Below, piece by piece: positions 14,897-22,586 of a stretch of 64,000 bases of DNA. The notes beneath the pieces are model-generated. The model was not told the origin of the DNA and made no database searches. It was given only the letters and a program-made list of their open reading frames with translations. This stretch comes from Pseudomonas fluorescens (lineage in GTDB: Bacteria > Pseudomonadota > Gammaproteobacteria > Pseudomonadales > Pseudomonadaceae), in contig NZ_CP148752.1 of NCBI RefSeq assembly GCF_040448305.1, positions 5,371,501-5,435,500 of the forward strand. The letters are read 5' to 3'. A program made the position numbers and the translations under genes. Positions within the stretch are counted from its first letter, which is position 1. Each line of letters opens with the position of its first letter.

Positions 14897-15748
14897 TTAT
14901 AACAAGTCCAAGGCAAGATACCGGCTGGTCTGAACGATTTTTTCGCGCTCCTCGAAACTCGTCAATTGAGCTGCCATGGCGCTGCTATCCCCTGAGCGTT
15001 TGATTTCAGCCAAAACGATTTGCATCGCGTGTATTGCAGCACGCTGCATATCCGAAGGAATGATGACGAGCTGGTAGCCAAGAGAGGACAGCTCTTCAAT
15101 GGGCATTAAGGGAGTCTTGCCACCGTAGAACATATTCATCAGTTTTGGCCCTGGGATGCGTCGGGCAATCGTGCGAATTTGATCCAGTGTCTCTGGGGCT
15201 TCTACGAAAATCATGTCTGCACCGGCCTTCACATACTGCTCGGCTCGGCTTAACGCAGACTCAAAACCTTCTGTCGCAATTGCATCGGTACGGGCAATAA
15301 TCATGCAGTCCTGATCGATCAGCGTATGGCGTGCAATCCGAATTTTTAGGCACATCTCGCTTACATCTATTAATTTTTTGTTGTCCAGATGGCCGCAGCG
15401 CTTGGGAAACGATTGATCCTCAAGGTGGAAAGCGGCGACACCGGCACGTTCAAGAGCTTGAACCGTTCGCTGAACATTGGCTGATCCCCCAAATCCCGTG
15501 TCGGCGTCTGCGATCACTGGCAGGTCACTTGCTTCGACAATTTTCTCGATCCGTTCCAGTACTTCGCTGAAACTCAATAGACCGATGTCCGGATATCCAG
15601 AAGCACGCGCAATCGCACCGCCGCTGGCGTAGACCGCGTCGAAACCCGCCATGGCGACTAGTCGAGCGGATATACCGTCATAAGCACCTGGTGCTATCAC
15701 AGGAGAACCTGAGGATAGTTTTTCACGCAATTGTCGAGTTGGTTTCAT
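14897..15748 (-). CDS. Isocitrate-lyase/PEP-mutase superfamily C-C lyase
   Basis: A 283-residue TIM-barrel enzyme. The catalytic loop P-K-R-C-G-H (about residues 110-115), metal-binding D-A-D-T-G-F-G and D-Q-D-C-M-I-I-A-R-T-D-A segments, and N-M-F-Y-G-G-K-T-P are those of 2-methylisocitrate / 2,3-dimethylmalate lyase relatives. The KxCGH cysteine indicates a lyase rather than a phosphonomutase. It should split a 2-hydroxy di- or tricarboxylate into pyruvate, glyoxylate or succinate-type fragments. It is transcribed with the SLC13 permease and divergent from a LysR gene, forming a small catabolic cassette. It lacks the usual prpBC neighbours, so it is probably not the methylcitrate-cycle enzyme. 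Confidence 0.8.
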   Translation of the reverse strand: MKPTRQLREKLSSGSPVIAPGAYDGISARLVAMAGFDAVYASGGAIARASGYPDIGLLSFSEVLERIEKIVEASDLPVIADADTGFGGSANVQRTVQALERAGVAAFHLEDQSFPKRCGHLDNKKLIDVSEMCLKIRIARHTLIDQDCMIIARTDAIATEGFESALSRAEQYVKAGADMIFVEAPETLDQIRTIARRIPGPKLMNMFYGGKTPLMPIEELSSLGYQLVIIPSDMQRAAIHAMQIVLAEIKRSGDSSAMAAQLTSFEEREKIVQTSRYLALDLL

Positions 15749-15845
15749 ATGAAGTTCTCCTAATTCTCGGACCGTAAACGTTCTGACCGAACCACTGGCG
15801 GTATTTTTGGCGCAGAAGAAGCATGGCGGCAGACAAATAAAATGT

Positions 15846-15871
15846 CTAATATTTAGAAAATACAGAATTAG
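15846..15871. promoter_or_regulatory. Candidate LysR-type operator between lyase and LysR genes
   Basis: CTAAT (15846-15850) and ATTAG (15867-15871) form an inverted repeat in an A+T-rich spacer of the 140-base divergent region. LysR regulators commonly bind such interrupted dyads between themselves and their target. Assignment rests on position and symmetry only. Confidence 0.35.
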
Positions 15872-15888
15872 TATCTTTGGAGTCCTAA

Positions 15889-16776
15889 TTGGAACTCAGG
15901 CATCTACGTTATTTCGTCGTCACGGCCCAAGCGGAGAACTTCACACGAGCCGCCGAACAACTTGGGATCGCCCAACCCCCGCTTGGACAGCAAATACGTG
16001 ATTTGGAGGATGAAATTGGTACGCCGCTTTTTCACCGGGTAGGACGCGGCGTCATACTCAGTGATGCTGGCAGGGTATTCCTGATATCGGCACAAGATAT
16101 TCTTGCACGTGCCGAGGAAGCCCAAAAAAATGCGCGGCGCGCCGCACGAGGAGAGATCGGCTCGTTGAACCTGGGGTTCACCGAATCCGCTTCGTTCAAC
16201 GATACCGTCACCGGTTTGATCAGCCGTTACCAGCGACAACACCCCAAGGTGGAGGTAAACCTTGAGGAGAACGATAGCGAATCGCTTATTTCCAGGCTCG
16301 GCCGTGGAGAAATAGACGCCGCGTTTGTCAGGCCTCCGTTTGCTATGGGCGGCGACATTGACTTCATCACCTTATCCGAAGAACCACTTATTGTTGTCCT
16401 GCCTGACGGCCACCCATTAACGTCACGCAAGCGTCTGTCGCTTGCTGATTTACGGCAGGAGAACTTCATCCTGTATTCACGCAAATCCGGTTATGGGCTG
16501 AGTGCGGATATCGTGGCCGCTTGCCGGCAATCCGGGTTCAATCCGACCATCCGTCAGCAGGCCCCCCAACTATCTTCCGCTGTAAACCTGGTATCTGCCG
16601 GGATGGGTATTGCGGTGGTACCCGCATCGATGCAGCGAATTCAACGCGCTGACCTGCACTACCGAGCACTTCGGCTTGATTGGCCGAAGGCGATACTTGG
16701 ATTGGCCACGCGAAAGGCGAATCAGTCAACCGTAGTCAAAGACCTGATCAGTTCGACGAGAATCGAAACTCCGTAG
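15889..16776 (+). CDS. LysR-family transcriptional regulator of the lyase/permease cassette
   Basis: A 295-residue LysR protein. The winged helix-turn-helix spans residues 1-60 (M-E-L-R-H-L-R-Y-F-V-V then A-A-E-Q-L-G-I-A-Q-P-P-L-G-Q-Q-I). The rest is the type 2 periplasmic-binding effector domain with the L-N-L-G-F-T-E-S start. The start codon is TTG at 15889, with GGAG six bases upstream; no ATG fits the conserved N-terminus. It is divergent from the lyase gene, so it most likely senses the lyase substrate and activates lyase and permease. The N-terminal sequence is CatR/BenM-like, a group that responds to small carboxylates. Confidence 0.85.
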   Translation: MELRHLRYFVVTAQAENFTRAAEQLGIAQPPLGQQIRDLEDEIGTPLFHRVGRGVILSDAGRVFLISAQDILARAEEAQKNARRAARGEIGSLNLGFTESASFNDTVTGLISRYQRQHPKVEVNLEENDSESLISRLGRGEIDAAFVRPPFAMGGDIDFITLSEEPLIVVLPDGHPLTSRKRLSLADLRQENFILYSRKSGYGLSADIVAACRQSGFNPTIRQQAPQLSSAVNLVSAGMGIAVVPASMQRIQRADLHYRALRLDWPKAILGLATRKANQSTVVKDLISSTRIETP

Positions 16777-16800
16777 TTGATCCTCCGATACAGACCATAC

Positions 16801-16830
16801 TGTGGCGAGGGGGCTTGCCCCCTCGCCACA
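16801..16830. repeat. Single REP-like palindrome, GTGGCGAGGGGGC type
   Basis: TGTGGCGAGGGGGC-tt-GCCCCCTCGCCACA has 14-base perfect arms and a two-base centre. It is a different family from the GTGGGAGC REPINs in the rest of the window. It lies between the LysR gene and the DUF6124-like gene and could also act as a terminator for both convergent genes. Confidence 0.75.
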
Positions 16831-16858
16831 GGGAAAGCCTCTCGCCCCTGCTCTGTGT

Positions 16859-17107
16859 TTAGTCCTGCGGATCGAGGTTATCCAGCACCCGGTTCACCGC
16901 CAACTCGGCCAGCATGATGATCTGTGCAATCGCCAATACCGTATTGCGCTGGCTACCTTCCAGAAAAGCAGCAAAGTCATTGGTCATGACGCTCGCCGAG
17001 GCCAGCGATTCGCAGGCGTGCGCCAACAGAGTTTCGTTATTGATGCCGGGTGAGATGGAGAACATTGGGCTGGGATTGCGTGGGGGGTTCGGCGTGGGTT
17101 TGAACAT
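16859..17107 (-). CDS. Small DUF6124-type protein
   Basis: An 82-residue protein starting M-F-K-P-T-P-N-P-P, the usual opening of the DUF6124 / DUF3077-like small proteins common in Pseudomonas. The middle S-P-G-I-N-N-E-T-L-L-A-H-A-C-E-S-L-A-S-A is also typical. A C-terminal helix (A-I-A-Q-I-I-M-L-A-E-L-A-V) follows. No function is established for the family. AGGAG lies eight bases before the ATG at 17105-17107. The gene has a long, strongly structured leader (17131-17232), described separately. Confidence 0.75.
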   Translation of the reverse strand: MFKPTPNPPRNPSPMFSISPGINNETLLAHACESLASASVMTNDFAAFLEGSQRNTVLAIAQIIMLAELAVNRVLDNLDPQD

Positions 17108-17130
17108 GGTGATGCTCCTAGAGTGATGGA

Positions 17131-17232
17131 GCTGCCACGATTCGCTGCTAGACGAAAATAAGGTGGCAGCCGTGCGCGGGCTAGCAGACCAGGACTCTAG
17201 AACCCGGTAGACCCGAAGGTCTTCCCGCGCAC
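17131..17232 (-). ncRNA. Structured 5' leader of the DUF6124-type gene (candidate cis-regulatory RNA)
   Basis: Three perfect stems are nested or adjacent within about 100 bases before the gene: GTGCGCGGG (17172-17180) with CCCGCGCAC (17224-17232), AGACC-CGAA-GGTCT inside it (17209-17222), and GCTGCCAC (17131-17138) with GTGGCAGC (17163-17170). Several CTAG tetramers sit in the loops. The arrangement resembles a cis-acting RNA such as a riboswitch or thermosensor, but no known class was recognised. Confidence 0.5.
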
Positions 17233-17506
17233 AGCCGCCATAACATGAACTGACAGGCATAAAAAACACCTGTTCACGAGTGGTGGACGCTATGCGCCTA
17301 AAGTATCCAGGCTGCTAGACCCGATCGCTGATTTTGCAGCGACGCGGAACGATAGAGTCCGGATACCAGGCGCACAAGCCGGCGGATTCTGGCGTAGTTG
17401 TAGGCAATGACGCAATAAATCGTAGGCAGCGGAAACCTGCCGAAACGCCTTTCCTACAGACCACTCCTACAATTACACCTACGCCTTTCGCGATGGAGCA
17501 GCTCAA
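17233..17506. other. Gene-free stretch between the structured leader and the GST gene
   Basis: No reading frame or RNA gene was recognised. It should contain the promoter of the DUF6124 transcript (reading left) and of the GST gene at 17507 (reading right). The sequence GCTGCTAGAC at about 17310 repeats one found in the leader at about 17144. Confidence 0.5.
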
Positions 17507-18142
17507 ATGGAACACACACTTAAGATTCTCGGCAAAGCCTCGTCCATCAACGTCCGAAAAGTCCTGTGGACCTGCGAAGAACTGGGTATTGCCTACGAAC
17601 GCGAGGACTGGGGCAGTGGCTTCGCATCCACCCACAGCCCGGAGTTCCTGCGCTTCAATCCCAACGCACAGGTGCCGGTGATCATCGATGAAGCCGGTGT
17701 GTTGTGGGAATCCAATACCATCTGCCGCTATCTGGCCGGCAAACACCAACACCACCACGAGCTGCTGCCTGGCGAACCGGCGGCACGCGCCCGGGTGGAA
17801 CAGTGGATGGACTGGCAAGCCACCGAGCTCAATCCGTCGTGGAGTTATGCGTTCATGGCGCTGGTGCGCAAGGACCCGGAGTTCCAGGACGCGCATCGCC
17901 TCGAAGTCGGCATCCGCGGCTGGAACCAGAAGATGGGCATCCTCGAACATCAACTCGCAACCACCAAGGCGTATGTCGCCGGACCACAGTTTACTTTGGC
18001 CGACGTTGTCATCGGTTTGTCGGTCAATCGCTGGCTGATGACGCCGATCGACCGTCCTGACTACCCCGCCGTCGATGAATATTTCAAACGCCTGGCGCAA
18101 CACCCCGGTTTCCTGAAGCATTGCTGCAATGGCTTGCCTTGA
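17507..18142 (+). CDS. Glutathione S-transferase family protein
   Basis: A 211-residue two-domain GST. The N-terminal thioredoxin-like domain carries the likely catalytic serine in K-A-S-S-I-N-V-R-K-V-L-W (residues 9-20), the cis-proline segment Q-V-P-V-I, and E-S-N-T-I-C-R-Y-L, which binds the glutamyl part of glutathione. The alpha-helical domain ends with the F-T-L-A-D-V-V-I-G capping motif. It catalyses glutathione conjugation or a related thiol reaction; the substrate is unknown. The gene is monocistronic, and the LysR at 18253-19125 is convergent with it. Confidence 0.88.
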   Translation: MEHTLKILGKASSINVRKVLWTCEELGIAYEREDWGSGFASTHSPEFLRFNPNAQVPVIIDEAGVLWESNTICRYLAGKHQHHHELLPGEPAARARVEQWMDWQATELNPSWSYAFMALVRKDPEFQDAHRLEVGIRGWNQKMGILEHQLATTKAYVAGPQFTLADVVIGLSVNRWLMTPIDRPDYPAVDEYFKRLAQHPGFLKHCCNGLP

Positions 18143-18252
18143 ATGGCCGCAGGTTGCCGCCTGGATCGCCACACAGCAAGGCAACCTCGGGCTTGCAAGG
18201 CCACTAGTCTGCCAGCGTTGAGGACAAAATCGGTTCAGCGGCTTGTCGGGGG

Positions 18253-19125
18253 TTACCGTCCGTCGAGCATGTCCAGCAGCGCCTGCACCGCCGCCGACGG
18301 TGGTTTGTTCGCCGCGACCACCAAGGCAAACTCGCGCTCGATCCGCGGCAACACCGGTACCACGCGCAAACCTTGCCGATTGCCCGGCAGCGTCATCTCC
18401 GGCACCAGGCTCACGCCGATGTTTTCCCGCACCAGGGTGAACGCACTGCTCCACTCACGGACCTCGACACGCACATCCTGCAGTTGCAGCCCCGCATCGG
18501 CAGCCAGGCTTCGCGCATTGGTCGAACAACCGCCCGTGGCCAGTACAAAAGGTTGCGTCACCAACTCTTCGAGGCAGACGCCTTCTTCATGGGAACGCCG
18601 CGCCAGTGGATGGCCTCCGGGCAATACCGCCATCCAGGCATCGCGCCCCAAAGGACTGGCCTTGCGTTCGGCAGACGGATTGAGCACCACGCCGACATCC
18701 ACCAGTCCCGCGCCGAGCAAAGTTTCCACTTCGTCATCGCTGACCTCCAGGGCGACCACCTCAATGCCGGGGTAAAGCCGGTTGAACTGGCGCAGCAAAG
18801 GCGGCAGAACGGTCGCCAGGACCATGGGAAAACTGGCCAGGCGAATCGTCCCGCGTTCAACACCTTTTGCGGCCTCGACAGTGCTGCGAATGGCTTCCAG
18901 CGCGCCGAGCATGGTCCGTGCCTGCTCGATGACCGGCAGGCCGATGGCTGTCGGCAATGTCTGGCGGTTTTCCCGGGTGAACAATTGAACGCCCAGGGTT
19001 TCCTCGATCAAGGCCAGGGCCTGGCTGGCCCCTGACTGGGTCATGCCGACCCGTTCGGCGGCCCGGGTGATGTTGCCGGTATCCGCCACGGCCACCACCA
19101 TTCGCCAGTGCATCAGGTTCATCAT
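18253..19125 (-). CDS. LysR-family transcriptional regulator
   Basis: A 290-residue LysR protein. The helix-turn-helix occupies about residues 15-40 (G-N-I-T-R-A-A-E-R-V-G-M-T-Q-S-G-A-S-Q-A-L) and the effector domain starts near residue 90 (G-T-I-R-L-A-S-F-P). It is divergent from the GST gene at 19225 with a 99-base intergenic region, so that GST is its probable target. Two adjacent ATG codons (19123-19125 and 19120-19122) could start translation. The inducer is not predictable. Confidence 0.85.
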   Translation of the reverse strand: MMNLMHWRMVVAVADTGNITRAAERVGMTQSGASQALALIEETLGVQLFTRENRQTLPTAIGLPVIEQARTMLGALEAIRSTVEAAKGVERGTIRLASFPMVLATVLPPLLRQFNRLYPGIEVVALEVSDDEVETLLGAGLVDVGVVLNPSAERKASPLGRDAWMAVLPGGHPLARRSHEEGVCLEELVTQPFVLATGGCSTNARSLAADAGLQLQDVRVEVREWSSAFTLVRENIGVSLVPEMTLPGNRQGLRVVPVLPRIEREFALVVAANKPPSAAVQALLDMLDGR

Positions 19126-19224
19126 GGCAGTAGCTTTCCTTATGGCAGTTTTCTGAAAGATTAATTTTACCGTTGGCGCCGCGCACTATGACACTGGCGT
19201 AAATCCACAACCAGAGCCCGCCCC

Positions 19225-19827
19225 ATGAAGCTGTATTACGCCCCCGAAGCCTGCTCGCTGGCGCCACATATCGTATTGCGCGAACTGGGACTGCCCTTCG
19301 AATTGATCCGCGTCGATAACGCCACCAAGAAAACCGCTGCTGGCGATGATTTCCTGGCCATCAACCCCAAAGGCTACGTGGCCGCCTTGCAACTGGATAA
19401 CGGCGAAGTGCTGACCGAAGGCCCGGCGATCCTGCAATACCTGGCTGATCTACATCCAGACGCGAAACTGGCCGCAGCCCAGGGGACATTTGAGCGGGTG
19501 CGATTGCAGGAATACCTGAACTTCATCTCGACGGAGATTCACGGCGGGTTCGGTTGGCTGTTCAACGCTCGATTTTCCGAAGAGGTGAAAGCGCTGATCA
19601 AGGAGAAACTGTTCAAGCGTTTTGCCGTGTTGAACCAGACGTTGGAGCGGCAGGATTACTTGATGGCGGGCGGGTTCAGCATTGCTGATGCGTATTTGTT
19701 TACGGTGCTGCGTTGGGCTCGGTTGTTCGACATTCAATTGAATGAGTGGCCGGCGTTGGCAAGGTTTCAAGCCAGGGTGGATCAGCGGCCGGCGGTGAAA
19801 GCGGCGTTGGCCGCCGAGTTGGCGTAG
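19225..19827 (+). CDS. gstA: Beta-class glutathione S-transferase
   Basis: A 200-residue GST. Residues 1-12 read M-K-L-Y-Y-A-P-E-A-C-S-L with Cys10, the mixed-disulfide cysteine of bacterial beta-class GSTs; A-P-H-I, V-A-A-L and E-G-P-A-I-L-Q-Y-L-A follow in the expected order. The C-terminal domain shows F-S-I-A-D-A-Y-L-F. It conjugates glutathione to electrophiles or acts in redox protection. It is divergent from a LysR gene, which probably controls it. A REPIN follows the stop codon. Confidence 0.88.
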   Translation: MKLYYAPEACSLAPHIVLRELGLPFELIRVDNATKKTAAGDDFLAINPKGYVAALQLDNGEVLTEGPAILQYLADLHPDAKLAAAQGTFERVRLQEYLNFISTEIHGGFGWLFNARFSEEVKALIKEKLFKRFAVLNQTLERQDYLMAGGFSIADAYLFTVLRWARLFDIQLNEWPALARFQARVDQRPAVKAALAAELA

Positions 19828-19840
19828 GACGTTAGATCAA

Positions 19841-19932
19841 TCGCGAGCAGGCTCGCTCCCACAGGGGATCTTTGTTGACCACGGGATGAGTGGGCGCAAC
19901 AGATCCAATGTGGGAGCGAGCTTGCTCGCGAT
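19841..19932. repeat. REPIN between gstA and the betaine-type binding protein gene
   Basis: Inverted pair TCGCGAGCAGGCTCGCTCCCACA ... TGTGGGAGCGAGCTTGCTCGCGAT. It lies between convergent genes. Confidence 0.9.
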
Positions 19933-19956
19933 GGCTACCTTCCAGACACTACAATA

Positions 19957-20970
19957 CTACAAGTTGGCACTCACCTTGGTAGCCACCTCCCCCGGCACCC
20001 ACCCCTTCCACACCTGCGGCTGCTCACGCAAAAACGCTTCGGCGACTTCGCGGGGTTTCTGCCGCTTTTCACTCATCTGGCCCAAGGTCTGGTTCAGCAG
20101 ATCGATCGGCAAATCGACCTTTTCAAAGAACGTCACCAGGTCCGGGTATTGCGCCTTGAACGGTGCCGATACGCCGATGGCCAGGCTCGCCGGCATCGAG
20201 CGCGTGCCTTTGGGGTTCGGGTTGTTGGCGTCGGCCAGGGTTTTCCAGGCCTCGGCGTCGAACGGCGGTTCGTCGAGTTTCACCAGTTTGAAACGCCCCA
20301 ACAGCGGTGTCGGCGACCAGTAGTAGAACAGCACCGGTTTACCACGGCGGATCGACGACGCGACTTCTGCGTCCAGAGCTGCGCCGGAACCGGTGCGGAA
20401 ATTGACGTAGCTGGCGGTCAGGTCATAGGCCTTGAGTTTCTGGCTGTTGACGATTTCCGAGGTCCAGCCGGTCGGGCTGTTGAGGAAACGTCCGCGGCTC
20501 GGGTCTTCAGGGTCGCGGAACACGTCCTTGTACTTCGCCAGGTCAGCAACGGATTTCAACTCCGGAGCCAACGGCTTGATGCCGCGCTCGGGATCGCCCT
20601 TGATCACGTACTCCGGCACCCACCAGCCTTCAGTGGCGCCCTTGACCGTATCGCCGAGGCCGAACACCTTGCCCTCCGCCGCCGCCTTGACCCAGGCGGG
20701 ACTGCGCCCTGCCCACTCTTCACCGATGACCTGGATATCGTTTTTCGCCAGCGCCGCTTCAAGGCTGACGGTGCTGCCCGGCAGCGTGTCGGTCGGGTAG
20801 CCGTAACCTTTTTCAACGATCAGGCGCAGGATTTCGGTGATGAGGCTGCCGCTTTCCCAAGTGATGTCGCCAAAGTGAATAGGTGCCGTTTTTTCCGTGG
20901 CCGATGCCGGGTGGGACAACAGGCTCAGGACCAGCAGCGAACTGCCGAGCAGGGTTTTGATCGATCTCAT
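19957..20970 (-). CDS. Glycine-betaine/choline-type ABC substrate-binding protein (orphan)
   Basis: A 337-residue periplasmic protein. A signal peptide covers about residues 1-24 (K-T-L-L-G-S-S-L-L-V-L-S-L-L ending A-S-A). The mature part has the OpuAC-type layout, with I-H-F-G-D-I-T-W-E-S-G at the start and tryptophan-rich segments (E-G-W-W-V-P-E-Y, W-S-P-T-P-L) that could form an aromatic cage for a quaternary amine. No ATPase or permease gene is nearby. Its ATG overlaps the stop of the ECF sigma gene (ATGA), so the two are co-transcribed and translationally coupled, which is unusual. Confidence 0.85.
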   Translation of the reverse strand: MRSIKTLLGSSLLVLSLLSHPASATEKTAPIHFGDITWESGSLITEILRLIVEKGYGYPTDTLPGSTVSLEAALAKNDIQVIGEEWAGRSPAWVKAAAEGKVFGLGDTVKGATEGWWVPEYVIKGDPERGIKPLAPELKSVADLAKYKDVFRDPEDPSRGRFLNSPTGWTSEIVNSQKLKAYDLTASYVNFRTGSGAALDAEVASSIRRGKPVLFYYWSPTPLLGRFKLVKLDEPPFDAEAWKTLADANNPNPKGTRSMPASLAIGVSAPFKAQYPDLVTFFEKVDLPIDLLNQTLGQMSEKRQKPREVAEAFLREQPQVWKGWVPGEVATKVSANL

Positions 20971-21515
20971 GCGGACCTCTTGTTCTGGAGTGGGCTGTTC
21001 AGGAACTGATTGGCGCTGTGCCGGTCGCACAGGGCTTGGGAACGGGTCATGTAGTCGCTGACTGAGCGCAGCGAGATGCCCAGCACAGCGGCGATTTGCG
21101 GATAGGTCAGGCCGTCGATCCGCGACAGCAGGAAGGTCGAGCGGACTTTGCCGGGCAGCCGCTGAAGACTGCGATCCACACGGGTCAGGGTCTGGGACAA
21201 CTGAGCCAGTTCCTCCGGCGATTCGGCGTGGATCGGCTCGGCCTGTTGCAGTTGCTGAAGGTACTGGCGCTCCAGGTCACCTCGACGCCAACGCTGATAG
21301 AGCAGGCGCTGGGCGATGGTTGTGAGCAAGGCACGGGGTTCGCGGATTGCCGTCAGGCCAGGGGCCTGCAGCAGTTGCACGAAGGTTTCGCAGGCAATGT
21401 CTTCGACAGCGGCGGCATCGTTCAGGGACTGACGCAGGCGTGTGCAGAGCCAGTGGTAGTGAGCGCGGAACAGGCCGTCCACGTGTTTGCGATGAAGAAT
21501 ATCGGCGCCGGACAT
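20967..21515 (-). CDS. ECF-family RNA polymerase sigma factor (FecI type)
   Basis: A 182-residue group IV sigma factor. Region 2 spans about residues 14-75 (V-D-G-L-F-R-A-H-Y-H-W-L, then A-A-V-E-D-I-A-C-E-T-F-V-Q-L-L). Region 4 spans about 115-165 (L-P-G-K-V-R-S-T-F-L-L-S-R-I-D-G-L-T-Y-P-Q-I-A-A-V-L-G-I). It resembles FecI, but no FecR anti-sigma or TonB receptor gene is adjacent; the next gene, overlapping by four bases, encodes a betaine-type binding protein. AGGAG lies five bases before the ATG. The upstream 130 bases are very A+T-rich and may carry its promoter. Confidence 0.87.
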   Translation of the reverse strand: MSGADILHRKHVDGLFRAHYHWLCTRLRQSLNDAAAVEDIACETFVQLLQAPGLTAIREPRALLTTIAQRLLYQRWRRGDLERQYLQQLQQAEPIHAESPEELAQLSQTLTRVDRSLQRLPGKVRSTFLLSRIDGLTYPQIAAVLGISLRSVSDYMTRSQALCDRHSANQFLNSPLQNKRSA

Positions 21516-21654
21516 AGGGGCTCCTGGGTTAGGGGTCGCTGAATGTCCGGTGGTCCGGTGAGGCGAATCCTAGCAAGGAGCCTTATTCATTAATAATACT
21601 TAAAACTTATTTTTATATTCATTTATGGAATCAAAAAGAACACCTGACAGACCT

Positions 21655-22449
21655 CTACCGCAAATCCCCGTACCCCAGCACCTCGGCCTCACGCTGATAG
21701 TCGAGCACAACCTGATAGTCGCTTTCGTTGGCGGGCAGTACCTCTGGTAAGCCGAGGGTTTCGGCAACCTGCGGCAACTCGCGCAACGCCAGGTTCATCA
21801 CCCGCAGAAGCTCTTCAGCCTGCTCATCGCTGACTGTCGCGGCGGTAATGAACGGTAAGGCAGGACTGAGCGCACTGCGGGCAATCACCCGCAAGCCGGT
21901 CACTTCCTCTGCGGCATGGCGCGCCAGATAGGCAAAGGTCACGCTGTCGATGGCCGCCAGATCGGCAAGGTCTTCGCGCAGCCAGCGCAGGCTTTCACGA
22001 TGACTGCCGCTGATGCCGACCCGGGCAAAAAACCGCCCGTCACGCTGCAACGGCGCCAACCGGTGGCGCAGCAGGTTCATGCCGCTGTTGGAGTCCAGGC
22101 CATTGATCACGCCTCGGCTGCCACGAAAATCCGCCAGGGTTGGCCGTGCATCATCAAGGCGTCCCAGAATCAGGCTGCAATGATTGCCGCCGCTGCTGTC
22201 CGGCAGCTCATAACGAGGCCGCCCCAGCACCCGGACCTTGCCGCGCAATGCCGTCATCAGCGGATAGCCGCAGGTTTGTGTCAGCAGCAAGTGCGGCGAC
22301 AACCACATCTGCATCAGGGACAGGCCTTCGGCGTCACGACGGGTGTCGCCCAGATGCTCGAGGATTCGCGCCAGCCAGCGTTCGCTGGCCTGGTGGATGG
22401 GTTCGGGGGCGGTGTACATCAGCAGTTCGGCGATGTGTTGGGTCATCAT
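21655..22449 (-). CDS. PhnD/SsuA-like periplasmic-binding-fold protein without signal peptide
   Basis: A 264-residue protein resembling the phosphate/phosphonate-binding (PhnD-like) type 2 periplasmic-binding fold. It has G-Y-P-L-M-T-A-L-R-G near residue 65, S-L-I-L-G-R near 105, the F-R-G-S-R-G-V-I-N-G segment and the A-A-I-D-S-V-T-F-A-Y motif near 175. No signal peptide or lipobox is evident, so it may be a cytoplasmic binding protein or an enzyme of this fold. Start 22449 is supported by GGAG five bases upstream. It stands alone between the ECF sigma gene and a REPIN. Its ligand is unknown. Confidence 0.75.
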   Translation of the reverse strand: MMTQHIAELLMYTAPEPIHQASERWLARILEHLGDTRRDAEGLSLMQMWLSPHLLLTQTCGYPLMTALRGKVRVLGRPRYELPDSSGGNHCSLILGRLDDARPTLADFRGSRGVINGLDSNSGMNLLRHRLAPLQRDGRFFARVGISGSHRESLRWLREDLADLAAIDSVTFAYLARHAAEEVTGLRVIARSALSPALPFITAATVSDEQAEELLRVMNLALRELPQVAETLGLPEVLPANESDYQVVLDYQREAEVLGYGDLR

Positions 22450-22474
22450 CGTATCTCCATACAACGAAGTTCCC

Positions 22475-22564
22475 TGTGGGAGCGAGCCTGCTCGCGATGG
22501 CGTCGTGTCAGTCGACATCAATGTAATCTGTCATACCGCTATCGCGAGCAGGCTCGCTCCCACA
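22475..22564. repeat. REPIN upstream of the PhnD-like gene
   Basis: GTGGGAGCGAGCCTGCTCGCGATGG paired with its inverted copy; the inner sequence contains GTCAGTCGACATCAATGT, shared in part with other REPINs of this window. Confidence 0.9.
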
Positions 22565-22586
22565 GGGATTGGAGGTGATCCATGTT

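Noticed and set aside
16859..17269. A longer 136-residue version of the DUF6124-type protein
   Set aside because: The extra N-terminal part would run through the structured leader; the family start M-F-K-P-T-P with a good ribosome-binding site lies at 17107.
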